DNA of 17,608 nucleotides from Candidatus Aerophobus profundus SCGC AAA252-L23 (lineage in GTDB: Bacteria > Aerophobota > Aerophobia > Aerophobales > Aerophobaceae): contig AQRW01000134.1 of the NCBI GenBank assembly GCA_000402295.1, positions 1 through 17,608 on the forward strand, in the 5' to 3' direction. The position numbers were made by a program, and so were the translations under genes. Every line of letters begins with the position of its first letter. The first letter of the stretch is position 1. Below are positions 8,180-15,413 of this stretch, piece after piece. Under the pieces are notes generated by a model that was given only the letters and a program-made list of their open reading frames with translations, ran no database searches and had not been told where the DNA came from.

Positions 8180-8339
8180 GAAGAACCGTAAAAAACAAAT
8201 CTACTTGTCCTACACTTTTGATAGATTGGCTCAACAAAAACTTTCTCAAGTTTATCGTCTCTTGGTCCCGGATAGGTTTACTACCCATGGAAACAAAGAA
8301 GGAAAGATGACTTATTCTTCCATGGGACAAATAAACTAA
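8172..8339 (+). CDS. Hypothetical 55-residue protein overlapping the HTH-RHH gene
   Basis: The ATG lies inside the last codons of the HTH-RHH gene (ATGGGTAA overlap), a layout typical of translationally coupled genes. The product is 55 residues with a very basic N-terminus (MGKKNRKKQIYLSYTFDRLA) followed by LSQVYRLLVPDRF and a polar tail. I do not recognise the family. The GCxxx-free, lysine-rich start and amphipathic middle could suit a nucleic-acid-binding or regulator-partner peptide, but that is inference. A 9-bp inverted repeat lies in its 3' half. An IS256-like relic begins directly downstream, so the gene could be truncated at its 3' end. Confidence 0.45.
   Translation: MGKKNRKKQIYLSYTFDRLAQQKLSQVYRLLVPDRFTTHGNKEGKMTYSSMGQIN
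8284..8326. repeat. 9-bp inverted repeat inside the small ORF
   Basis: CCCATGGAA at 8284-8292 is matched exactly by its reverse complement TTCCATGGG at 8318-8326, with a 25-base loop. Each arm also contains the palindrome CCATGG. It could be an operator for the neighbouring RHH protein or an mRNA hairpin. No T-run follows, so it is not a standard terminator. Confidence 0.5.
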
Positions 8340-8741
8340 CGATAAGGAGGAATAAGCTATCTGGAAACTATAGCACAAAAGGAGCAAAGAAGTCAAAAAG
8401 AGCCTGGCAAAGCCTAAGGAAAGAGAGGTGGAGTACCACCTGGAACATATCGGTCCGGAACAGTCTTGAGAGGAACTGGGCAGAAGAGCAAGAGAAGCTA
8501 TTCGGATTGCCCTGGAAAAAACAGTCCAGCGTGAATTCAAACAGTTCATCGGGGTACTTAAGTATGAACAGAAGTTTAAAGGAAAAGATCACCACAGGTG
8601 GCTATCCCTGTCGTGACTTTGGTACTATCTTGCAGGGCAGATGAAGACATTCACATTCCCCGAGTAAGAAAAGAGCTCTTTCACAACTTGGATACTTCCT
8701 CTTCTTTAACAGAAGAGTAGGAAGAATTGGTCGCCTCATCT
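8340..8741 (+). pseudogene. Decayed IS256/mutator-type transposase, N-terminal part
   Basis: Stop-interrupted translations resemble the start of an IS256-family transposase. One frame gives KSLAKPKEREVEYHLEHIG, a stop, then EELGRRAREAIRIALEKTV, QREFKQFIGVLKYEQK and KGKDHHRW. A later part gives IHIPRVRKELFH, matching the family's 'iPRvR...F' segment, before another stop. A Shine-Dalgarno site, AAGGAGG at 8344-8350, may be the original one. The reading is broken by in-frame stops and a shift near 8610. It ends where the apparent terminus of an IS3-type element begins at 8742, as if that element inserted into it. The DDE catalytic domain is absent, so it is inactive. The family call is by eye and moderately uncertain. 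Confidence 0.45.
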
Positions 8742-8766
8742 TGTAGTGGACCCCAAAATTCGGACA
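8742..8766 (+). repeat. Probable left terminus of the IS3-type element
   Basis: The 25 bases beginning TGTAGTGGACCCCAAAATTC and ending GGACA resemble the TG...GACCCCAAAA.TT.GGACA termini common in IS3-family elements. A partner near 9653-9676 (GGTCC, GGGG) is poorly preserved. No clear target duplication was seen. Confidence 0.45.
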
Positions 8767-9560
8767 ACATGCTAAGGTACTGATAGGCTGAAAAAAGAAG
8801 CGGTCCGAACATAGGGAAAGACAGACAAAACTCTTTAGGAGCACCCCGCTCTTGTGGTGTATTAACAGCCGGTCTTGACACTTATAGCCTTAGAGTTGAT
8901 GGGCGAAATCAACAAGCAATACACCAAAACTCTCCTTTACGGCTCCGGGAGAATAACCAGGCAGTGAAGAGAAAAGGCTGCCTGGCGGGCAGGGAAACAC
9001 TAGCAAGACTAATGAGGCTGATGGAGATGGAAGATATTTATCTGGGACTAAATAACAGCGCATTCTATCCCGGTCATAAGATATACCTATATCTTCTAAA
9101 GAGACCGGCAAATCATTTAAGGTTAATGAGATATGGGGGCGGATATCACCTATGTTAGAATTAAGAGAGGGGCTGGTTATACCTGGTGGCCACAATGAAC
9201 TTAAGTCGGGCCGCTATGTTCTTGATTCTTGAAAGCTGTCTTGTACTCTGAAGGCCCGCTTCTACTTGAAGAGCCCTAGAAAAGGTACTTTCTCTAAGGT
9301 TTCCTTAAGATGGCGGGCTTGACATCAAGGATGTCAATTCATCAGTATAGATTTCATCAAGAAGCTTAAAGAAAGACAGATCCAAATTAGCATGGATGCA
9401 AGAGGAGAGGCCTTGCGGATAACATCTTGACGGAAAGGCTCTGATACTAAAGTGAAGTATAAGCAAGTATACATTAACAACTATCAAACGGGGTGGGAAG
9501 CTGACGAGGGAATTGGTGTCTACATGCCCTCTTGCAATCAGGAAAGGCCCCAACAGGCAT

Positions 9561-9590
9561 TTGACTGCTCAGTACCATTTGAAGTATATT
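9561..9590 (+). promoter_or_regulatory. Possible promoter in the IS3 tail reading into the recombinase
   Basis: TTGACT (9561-9566), 18 bases, then TATATT (9585-9590) lie about 107 bases upstream of the recombinase ATG, inside the old transposase frame. The match is fair but could be chance. Confidence 0.3.
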
Positions 9591-9697
9591 TGGGCAGTGA
9601 GGGCAAAACTAAAGAGGCCTTAACGGCCCCTTATAAAGCAAGAGAAAAGTATTATCTGGTCCAATGGGGCTTACTTGAGGAATAAGGAAAACTGAGA

Positions 9698-11194
9698 ATG
9701 AAACCAGCAGCCATTTATACCAGAGTATCATCGGATAGGCAGAAAGAAGAACATACCATAGGTAGTCAAGTACAGGCTCTTATCGAGTATGCCCAGGCTG
9801 AGGGGTACGCGGTTCCATCAGAGTGGATTTTTCAGGATGAGGGATATAGCGGATCGGTTCTTGTTCGCCCTGGTTTGGAACGAGTAAGAGACTTAGCTGC
9901 TGAGGGACAAGTGGAGACTGTTCTGGCATATTCTCCCGATCGTCTTAGTCGTAGTTACACCCATCAAGTGCTTTTGATTGAAGAGTTTTCCCGTTATGGG
10001 GTTGAAGTTGTATTTATCAAAGCCCTTAAAGCAGATACTCCGGAGAAAAAGCTTCTCCTACAATTTCAAGGGATGATAGCTGAGTATGAAAGGGCACTGA
10101 TTAGGGAACGGTCTCGACGTGGGAAAAGGGTTCGAGCTAAATGTGGGGTAGTTAATGTTCTATCAGGAGCCCCTTATGGATATCGTTATGTTAAGAAAAC
10201 GGAAACTGCTTCCGCTTATTATGAGATAATCGAGGAGGAAGCCAAAGTTGTTACCGAAATTTACCGCCTATATACAGAGGAGTTAGTGAGCATAGGAGAA
10301 ATTACTCGCCTCCTGCGCAAGAGAGGTGGTTACTCACCAAGGTGTAGTTCTAACCGGGAAAGACCCAGGCAGGAATGGATAGAAATTGCTGTTCCTGCAA
10401 TCATAGAAGGAGAAGTTTTTGCTCTGGCTGAGGAACGTCTAGAGAAAAACAAACAGCTTTCCAGGCGAGGTACCAAAGAGCCGAGCCTACTGCAGGGGAT
10501 GCTGGTTTGTAGTAAATGTGGTTATGCATTTTACAGAAGTTCAAGTCGAACATCCAAAAGGAAAATCTATTATTATCGCTGCCTGGGATCTGATGATTAT
10601 CGATATCAAAATGGACGGGTATGCTCCCAGCGTCCTATTCGACAGGATTATATGGATGATCTGGTGTGGAAAGAAGTCATGAAATTACTGAAGGATCCTC
10701 AATTGATAAAATCAGAGATTGATAAAAGAGTTAAGCAGGCTCAACAGTCCAGTCCAATTAAACTAAGAAAGCAAACTCTTCTCAGAAACAAGACTAAGAT
10801 AAAAAAGGGAATTGATAGACTATTAGATGCTTATCAAGAGGGATTGATACCTCTGGGGCAATTAAGGACAAGAATTCCGGATCTGCGAAAAAAAGAGGCA
10901 GGCATAAACTCAGAGCTTCAAGGCCTGGAAGCTCAAGCTATGAATCAAGAAAAATATCAGAGAATCTACCAAAACATGGAAATGTTTCTAACTAGACTGC
11001 ATGAATCAGCTGAAAACTTGGATATCATAGCTCGTCGAAAAATCTTGCAGCTGGTTGTAAAGGAAATATTAGTGGGGCCTGATAATTTAATAATTAGGCA
11101 TTCGATACCAACTTCAGGCCACTCAGGAGAGTATCGGGAGCAAAGTTATCTACTGTGTACGAGGAGTAATAAACCCTCTCCTGGGAAATATTAG
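9698..11194 (+). CDS. Large serine recombinase (site-specific integrase/resolvase family)
   Basis: This 498-residue protein has a full large-serine-recombinase layout. The catalytic N-terminal domain starts AAIYTRVSSDRQ with nucleophile Ser11, and shows EGYSGSVLVRPGLERV and YSPDRLSR, then the E helix region MIAEYERALIRERSRRG. A recombinase DNA-binding domain follows (GAPYGYRYV to about residue 250). The zinc ribbon has Cys271, Cys274, Cys295 and Cys309. A coiled-coil-rich tail runs to the end. Such enzymes cut and rejoin DNA through a phosphoserine link to integrate or excise phages and transposons. AAGGA about nine bases before the ATG supports the start. The frame is intact, in contrast to the decayed insertion sequences before it. 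No phage or transposon cargo, directionality factor or clear att site is visible, so its mobile unit is undefined. Confidence 0.93.
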   Translation: MKPAAIYTRVSSDRQKEEHTIGSQVQALIEYAQAEGYAVPSEWIFQDEGYSGSVLVRPGLERVRDLAAEGQVETVLAYSPDRLSRSYTHQVLLIEEFSRYGVEVVFIKALKADTPEKKLLLQFQGMIAEYERALIRERSRRGKRVRAKCGVVNVLSGAPYGYRYVKKTETASAYYEIIEEEAKVVTEIYRLYTEELVSIGEITRLLRKRGGYSPRCSSNRERPRQEWIEIAVPAIIEGEVFALAEERLEKNKQLSRRGTKEPSLLQGMLVCSKCGYAFYRSSSRTSKRKIYYYRCLGSDDYRYQNGRVCSQRPIRQDYMDDLVWKEVMKLLKDPQLIKSEIDKRVKQAQQSSPIKLRKQTLLRNKTKIKKGIDRLLDAYQEGLIPLGQLRTRIPDLRKKEAGINSELQGLEAQAMNQEKYQRIYQNMEMFLTRLHESAENLDIIARRKILQLVVKEILVGPDNLIIRHSIPTSGHSGEYREQSYLLCTRSNKPSPGKY

Positions 11195-11197
11195 GTA

Positions 11198-11248
11198 ACT
11201 ATTTAGGCACCTGGTATTAACTTCAGTCGCCCCTACACGCTAAATAGT
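11198..11248. repeat. Inverted repeat after the recombinase, containing a REP-like half site
   Basis: ACTATTTAG (11198-11206) and CTAAATAGT (11240-11248) are exact reverse complements, nine bases each. Between them, AGTCGCCCCTAC at 11225-11236 is identical to part of the hairpin repeat at 16063-16074. No T-run follows, so a terminator is doubtful. It may be a recombinase binding site or the edge of the island. Confidence 0.45.
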
Positions 11249-11343
11249 CAACAGCCAATTAGTCCCAGGTTATTTGTATTGATATAATTGGACAGGTTGA
11301 TTAGTCACGAAATAAAAAAAGATTAAAACTGAAGAAACGAAAA

Positions 11344-11371
11344 TTGACAGGGAAGAGAAAAAAGGTATAAT
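11344..11371 (+). promoter_or_regulatory. Sigma70-type promoter for the transporter operon
   Basis: TTGACA (11344-11349) is exact, the spacer is 16 bases, and TATAAT (11366-11371) is exact. Transcription would start near 11378. AAAGGGG at 11389-11395 serves as ribosome binding site for the ATG at 11402. Confidence 0.75.
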
Positions 11372-11401
11372 TTTTTTCTTACGGGAATAAAGGGGTAATC
11401 A

Positions 11402-11611
11402 ATGACCAAATTAAAAAAGAAAGTTGTCTGGGTGGTAGTGTTTTTCATCACTACGGTAATGGGGGTACCCTGGTTTCTCTGGGGATCCTCGCTTCTTTTT
11501 ATAGGAATACCTCTGTGGGTCTGGTATCATGTTGGGTGGCTTCTTTTCGCCGTTTTTCTTTTTTGGCTATTTGTAAGAACCTATTGGACTAAAGAGAGGA
11601 GTGATAGATGA
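11402..11611 (+). CDS. Small membrane protein, DUF3311-like, partner of the symporter
   Basis: The protein has 69 residues with two hydrophobic segments, roughly residues 8-26 (VVWVVVFFITTVMGVPWFL) and 41-60 (WYHVGWLLFAVFLFWLFV), and charged ends. Features such as GVPWFLWG, FIGIPLWVWYHVGWLL fit the DUF3311 pattern of short two-helix proteins often encoded just before sodium:solute symporters. AAAGGGG precedes the ATG with good spacing. Its TGA overlaps the symporter ATG (ATGA), which indicates translational coupling and a shared role. It may assist assembly or activity of the transporter; this has not been shown for the family as far as I know. Confidence 0.75.
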   Translation: MTKLKKKVVWVVVFFITTVMGVPWFLWGSSLLFIGIPLWVWYHVGWLLFAVFLFWLFVRTYWTKERSDR

Positions 11612-13074
11612 CCAGAGCATTAATTCAGTTCGCCATCATACTAATGTTTATGGTGATAGCTCTTTTTATTGGCCTCCGGGGCTATCGTCTGACCAAAAGA
11701 GAAGTAGAAGACTATTTTCTGGCCAACCGTAGCCTGGGAACTTTGGTTCTTTTGCTAACCATGTTTGCTACTCTGATGTCATCCTTTACCTTTTTTGGTG
11801 GACCAGGTACGGTCTACGCCACGGGGATGGAGTGGATGCTGGTAATGGGAATAATGGACGGCTTCTTAGTAGCCATCCTCTGGTATGTCATTGGAGCTCG
11901 TCAGTGGAGACTGGGACAAAAACATCGCTATATTACCGTGGGAGAGATGCTGGAGGACAGGTTTGGCTCAGCTACCCTGAGAATACTCGTTTCGGTTATC
12001 TCCCTTTTCTGGCTCTTTCCCTACGTGATGATCCAACAGATGGGAGCTGGCTACGCCCTGGAGGGTCTCACCCGGGGGGTCATTTCTTACCCGATAGGAG
12101 CGGGAGTTATTACTTTATTCATGCTTATCTACGTAGTTCTGGGAGGAATGAGAGGCGTAGCCTGGACCGACACCTTCCAGGGTCTCTTTATGCTCATTTG
12201 TATCTGGTTGGCCCTGATCTTCATCGGAAGAAGTATTGGTGGTCCAGAGGTGGCTGCTTCAAAGGTACTTTCCCAGGCCAGCAGAGTATTCACTTTGGGA
12301 AAATCCTGGACTCCCCAGATGATTTGGTCAGCCGCCGTGAGTACAGCTCTGGGAGTTATCTGTTTTCCCCAGATTAACCAACGTTTCTTTGTAGGCAAGT
12401 CAGAAAAAGTCCTTCAAAGAGCCTTTATTATTTGGCCCTTGCTTTGTCTTCTCCTCTTCCTTCCCGCTTTTCTCGTCGGAGCCTGGGGAGCAGGAGTGGT
12501 CCCTGGTCTGAAAAAACCGGATCTGGTTCTTTCCATAATGCTGGATAAATACACCCCCTTCTGGTTCGCCGGTATCATTGTCGCTGGAGCGTTGGCAGCC
12601 ATGATGTCTTCCTCGGACTCAATGCTACTTTCGGCCAGCAGTTATCTTACCCACGACCTCTACAAAAGGGTAATTGATCCCCAAGCTACCAGCCGAAAAG
12701 AACATTGGGTGGGCAGATTAATGGTAGCCGTTTTTGCCATTTTGGCCTATGTGGCCAGTCTTCTCTCTCCGGGATCTTTGGTGGGTATAGGTCTGGTAGC
12801 TTTTGGCGGGTTTGCCCAGCTTACCCCGATTTTATTGATCTCTCTCTACTGGAAAAGAACTACCGTGGTGGGAGTGATAACCGCACTAATTGCCTCCGAG
12901 GGTTTTTATATGGCCAGTAAATTTATTCCGGGTATTCCTTCTCAGTACGGAGGATGGGACCCCTCTATAATAGGGGTGATCATAGCTACTATCCTGACCT
13001 TTTTAGTTTCCTTTTTAACTTCGCACTCCCAGCAAGAAAGAATTCAAGTATTTTTTGCTGAATCAAAAAAGTGA
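11608..13074 (+). CDS. Sodium:solute symporter family transporter
   Basis: This 488-residue integral membrane protein has about 13 hydrophobic segments, normal for the SSS family, which couples sodium entry to uptake of sugars, amino acids, carboxylates or vitamins. Visible family features are DYFLANRSLG (residues 35-44), the conserved GGMRGVAWTD (179-188), and MMSSSDSMLLSASSYLTHDL (332-351), the TM8-equivalent segment that carries the Na2-site serines. AGAGAGGAG upstream gives a good ribosome binding site. It overlaps the small DUF3311-like gene by four bases. The last 12 bases overlap the convergent glycosyltransferase gene. Substrate is not inferable; pantothenate, proline and sugar carriers all share these motifs. 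Confidence 0.93.
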   Translation: MTRALIQFAIILMFMVIALFIGLRGYRLTKREVEDYFLANRSLGTLVLLLTMFATLMSSFTFFGGPGTVYATGMEWMLVMGIMDGFLVAILWYVIGARQWRLGQKHRYITVGEMLEDRFGSATLRILVSVISLFWLFPYVMIQQMGAGYALEGLTRGVISYPIGAGVITLFMLIYVVLGGMRGVAWTDTFQGLFMLICIWLALIFIGRSIGGPEVAASKVLSQASRVFTLGKSWTPQMIWSAAVSTALGVICFPQINQRFFVGKSEKVLQRAFIIWPLLCLLLFLPAFLVGAWGAGVVPGLKKPDLVLSIMLDKYTPFWFAGIIVAGALAAMMSSSDSMLLSASSYLTHDLYKRVIDPQATSRKEHWVGRLMVAVFAILAYVASLLSPGSLVGIGLVAFGGFAQLTPILLISLYWKRTTVVGVITALIASEGFYMASKFIPGIPSQYGGWDPSIIGVIIATILTFLVSFLTSHSQQERIQVFFAESKK

Positions 13075-14310
13075 GCCGTTTTTTCCCGTCACCACTTTCT
13101 GCGACCAGGACTTAAGCAGGTAGGGTTTTAATTCTTCGAATATTCTGGCCTGATTCTCAATTAGAATCTCCGCTTCCTGATTAGTCATATCTTGGGCTTC
13201 TTCTACAAAAGAGGCGGTCCGCAACTGATAAAGGGGGACCAGAGACCAGATAAAGAAAAACCTGTCTATCTTCCTCTTAATCTGATAGGCTACCAGATAA
13301 TCGTAGACAATTCTGGCCCAACTCTCTGCCGGAAGATGAGCATCTTTACTTCTTATTTTTTTGAGTTCTTCTAAATTGTTCTTCTTTAAAATATCTTTCC
13401 ATAAGGGATAAAATCTCTCCCAGCCTGCCTTGAAACCCACTTTCAAATTCTCCAGAGAAATCTTTACCTCAGTAGGTTCAGCGAATCTCATTTCCCCCGG
13501 ATGTCGAGGAAGAACACTTCCCTTAATTTCTTTCCAATGGGGATAATACTTACCGGCTAACTCAAACATTGTTCCCACTACCTGGCGAAACATGGGAGTA
13601 AGATGAATGGGGTCTTTGGGGTCGTGTATCTTAACTCCCAGAGCGGCCTCACCGGTACGGTAACCTCTGGCCAGGGCAGTGGTCGTCATAAAAATATCTA
13701 TTCCAAAACGAGCAACATCACTTTCCCAGACTTTCTCTTCCAATAGCTCCTGGGCCAGTTGTCCGCACAAGGCGAAGTCTCCCCCAATGGGTTGCCGGAT
13801 ACGAACTCCGTATAAAGCTCTGGTCAAAGGATAGGCAATATCGTTGGTAATGGTTCCATCAAATTTATGGCGCAAATAGAGGGGAGTCACAAAATCACAT
13901 TTCTCCAGATGAACTAATTCACCCAGCATCTTTATCCAGGATGGGCTGACAGAGCGCAAATCAGCATCAACCATTATTGCCGTCCCCGCTCCCAGATTAA
14001 CTACCACTTCCAAAATAGCTCTTATAGCAGAGCCCTTTCCCGGAATTCCCCGATAAATAGTGACTATTTTCTCTATCCCTTTGAGAGGAATGTTCTCCAC
14101 TACCTCCCGGGTATCATCAGTAGAGCCACCATCGGCAAGTACTAAAACACAGCGATGAGCCGAAAAATGTATTCTCAATCCTTCGGAAACTATCCGCACC
14201 ACATTGGCAATGGTTGTTTGATCATTACAACTGGGGATTCCCACTACCACTTGGGCAGTTCCAATTTCGGCTAATCTCTTTTCAGCGCTCTTCCGCAGTG
14301 CCTGGTACAT
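13063..14310 (-). CDS. GT81/GT2-type glycosyltransferase (glucosyl-3-phosphoglycerate synthase-like)
   Basis: The protein has 415 residues. The N-terminal GT-A domain shows VVVGIPSCNDQTTIANVV (residues 21-38), LADGGSTDDT (58-67), GIPGKGSAIRAI (88-99) and the metal-binding DAD motif at 115-117 (MVDADLRS). Later come QPIGGDFALCG and RFGIDIFMTTTALARG, resembling the acceptor and catalytic parts of GpgS/MpgS-like enzymes that transfer glucose or mannose to 3-phosphoglycerate. The product would be a precursor of glucosylglycerate, a compatible solute. AAAGGTGAC precedes the ATG. The GT81 call rests on motif resemblance; a general GT2 enzyme acting on a lipid or other acceptor is possible. No cognate phosphatase gene is in the window. 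Confidence 0.75.
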   Translation of the reverse strand: MYQALRKSAEKRLAEIGTAQVVVGIPSCNDQTTIANVVRIVSEGLRIHFSAHRCVLVLADGGSTDDTREVVENIPLKGIEKIVTIYRGIPGKGSAIRAILEVVVNLGAGTAIMVDADLRSVSPSWIKMLGELVHLEKCDFVTPLYLRHKFDGTITNDIAYPLTRALYGVRIRQPIGGDFALCGQLAQELLEEKVWESDVARFGIDIFMTTTALARGYRTGEAALGVKIHDPKDPIHLTPMFRQVVGTMFELAGKYYPHWKEIKGSVLPRHPGEMRFAEPTEVKISLENLKVGFKAGWERFYPLWKDILKKNNLEELKKIRSKDAHLPAESWARIVYDYLVAYQIKRKIDRFFFIWSLVPLYQLRTASFVEEAQDMTNQEAEILIENQARIFEELKPYLLKSWSQKVVTGKNGSLF

Positions 14311-14362
14311 TTCTTGTCACCTTTATTATTTTTAGCCAATAAGCCGGAATTCATTGGATAAA

Positions 14363-14390
14363 ATAATACAAGAGAACGGTTAAAAGTCAA
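14363..14390 (-). promoter_or_regulatory. Promoter for the glycosyltransferase gene
   Basis: On the minus strand TTGACT (14390-14385), a 16-base spacer and TATTAT (14368-14363) precede the ATG at 14310 by about 50 bases. Each hexamer has one mismatch from consensus. Confidence 0.6.
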
Positions 14391-14463
14391 AGACACTACG
14401 AGAGAACACCCTCGACGGACAAGCATGTCTTTAGATTTTTCCAGGAAAATAAGGGTGAATAAA

Positions 14464-14491
14464 ATGACAAATGAGTATAAATAGGTATCAT
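14464..14491 (+). promoter_or_regulatory. Possible promoter for the phosphodiesterase gene
   Basis: ATGACA (14464-14469), 16 bases, TATCAT (14486-14491), each one mismatch from consensus, lies 45 bases before the ATG at 14537. It is back to back with the glycosyltransferase promoter. Confidence 0.4.
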
Positions 14492-14536
14492 AGATAGGAA
14501 GAGAGGAAAAAGTTTTCTTTACCTATCTAAATAAAT

Positions 14537-15340
14537 ATGAAGAACTTAGGATATTTTTTCTGGGGTGTAATCAGCTTTTTAGGGATGAGCTTCCTTTGCA
14601 TAGCCTACGCTACCCAGTTATCTCCTGATATCCCCGGCCTAAATCATTCCGGGAGGACTTTGATCATAGCCCACCGGGGAGCTTCGGGTTATTGCCTGGA
14701 GAACACTTTGGTTGCTTTTGAGCTAGCGGTAAGGATGGGAGCTGATGTTATCGAGTTTGATTTACGCAAAACACGAGATAACCAACTGGTGGTTATCCAT
14801 GACCAAAAAATTGATAGAATTACTAAGGAAAGAGGAGAAGTGGCAGATAAAACCCTGTCCGAACTGAAATCTTTACCTATCAGGACTTACCCTGAAGAAA
14901 AATATGAAAATGAGAAAATACTATCTTTAGAGGAAGTGCTTGGCTGGGCCAGAGAAAGGAAAATTCGTTTGCTCATTGATGTTAAGGTGCCGGGCGTAGA
15001 GGAGAATTTATTAAAAATTATAGACCGATATCAAATGAGCCAGCGCTGCATCATAGCCTGCCCTGGAGATAACTTTCTTGAAAATGTGAGAAGGCTTAAT
15101 CCTGGAATTATGACCCTACGGCAGTCTACTCGTCTGGGTACTCAGGCCGATATTCTGGGGATTCATTACCAGCGGATTAGCTCGGAGCTAACAAGAGCTA
15201 TTCATGAGAAAGACAAGCTTATCTGGGTTTGGACGGTGAATACTCCTGGATTGATAAAAAGATGTCTAAAGATGGGAGTGGACGGTATTATAACTAATTA
15301 TCCCGATAGAGTGGTTGAAATTTTGGCTGGAGAGTACTAA
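14537..15340 (+). CDS. Glycerophosphodiester phosphodiesterase, membrane-anchored or secreted
   Basis: The 267-residue protein hydrolyses glycerophosphodiesters to glycerol 3-phosphate and an alcohol. The GDPD TIM-barrel motifs are present: HRG at 46-48, ENT at 55-57, EFD at 73-75 with the metal ligands Glu73 and Asp75, and catalytic His88 in VVIHDQKIDR. The downstream IDVK (147-150) and WVWTVNTPG are also typical, as is the closing GVDGIITNYPDRV. Residues 1-26 are a signal peptide or membrane anchor (YFFWGVISFLGMSFLCIAYA), so the enzyme acts outside the cytoplasmic membrane. No strong Shine-Dalgarno site is seen; GAGGAAAAA is too far upstream. The stop is followed at once by ATG of an unsupported 33-codon frame. 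A polyprenol/diacylglycerol kinase gene converges on it, which fits lipid turnover. Confidence 0.93.
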   Translation: MKNLGYFFWGVISFLGMSFLCIAYATQLSPDIPGLNHSGRTLIIAHRGASGYCLENTLVAFELAVRMGADVIEFDLRKTRDNQLVVIHDQKIDRITKERGEVADKTLSELKSLPIRTYPEEKYENEKILSLEEVLGWARERKIRLLIDVKVPGVEENLLKIIDRYQMSQRCIIACPGDNFLENVRRLNPGIMTLRQSTRLGTQADILGIHYQRISSELTRAIHEKDKLIWVWTVNTPGLIKRCLKMGVDGIITNYPDRVVEILAGEY

Positions 15341-15413
15341 ATGGGCCAAGAGAATTTATTTATCTCTCAAAAGAAAAGGTGTCTACAGGAGTTACTCAGG
15401 AGGTTTCAGTTTC

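Larger units (their letters stand above)
8742..9685 (+). pseudogene. Decayed IS3-family insertion sequence (orfA tail and orfB integrase core)
   Basis: Several frames together read as an IS3-type transposase. A short piece DRLKKEAVRT with EHPAL (8784-8850) fits the end of OrfA. OrfB follows as REINKQYTKT (8900s), RETLARLMRLMEMEDIYLGL (9000s), PGHKIYLYLLKRP, YLVATMNLS (9180s), ALEKVLSL (9270s), a degraded DxGxxF-like region, and KVKYKQVYINNYQTG to NQERPQQAF...VPFEVYLG (9452-9595). Intact homologues carry the DDE integrase core in this order. Many stops and frameshifts and the absence of most of orfA and the orfB start show that it is dead. The final frame from 9452 stays open to 9685. Left terminus is proposed at 8742; a right terminus near 9653-9676 is weak. 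It is overlapped at its end by the recombinase leader. Confidence 0.75.

Noticed and set aside
7762..8310. 182-codon plus-strand ORF across the regulator
   Set aside because: It overlaps the HTH-RHH gene in another frame, has no domain, and begins upstream of the consensus promoter.
8118..8549. 143-codon minus-strand ORF
   Set aside because: It is the antisense of the small gene and IS256 relic, with low-complexity serine/leucine content and no motif.
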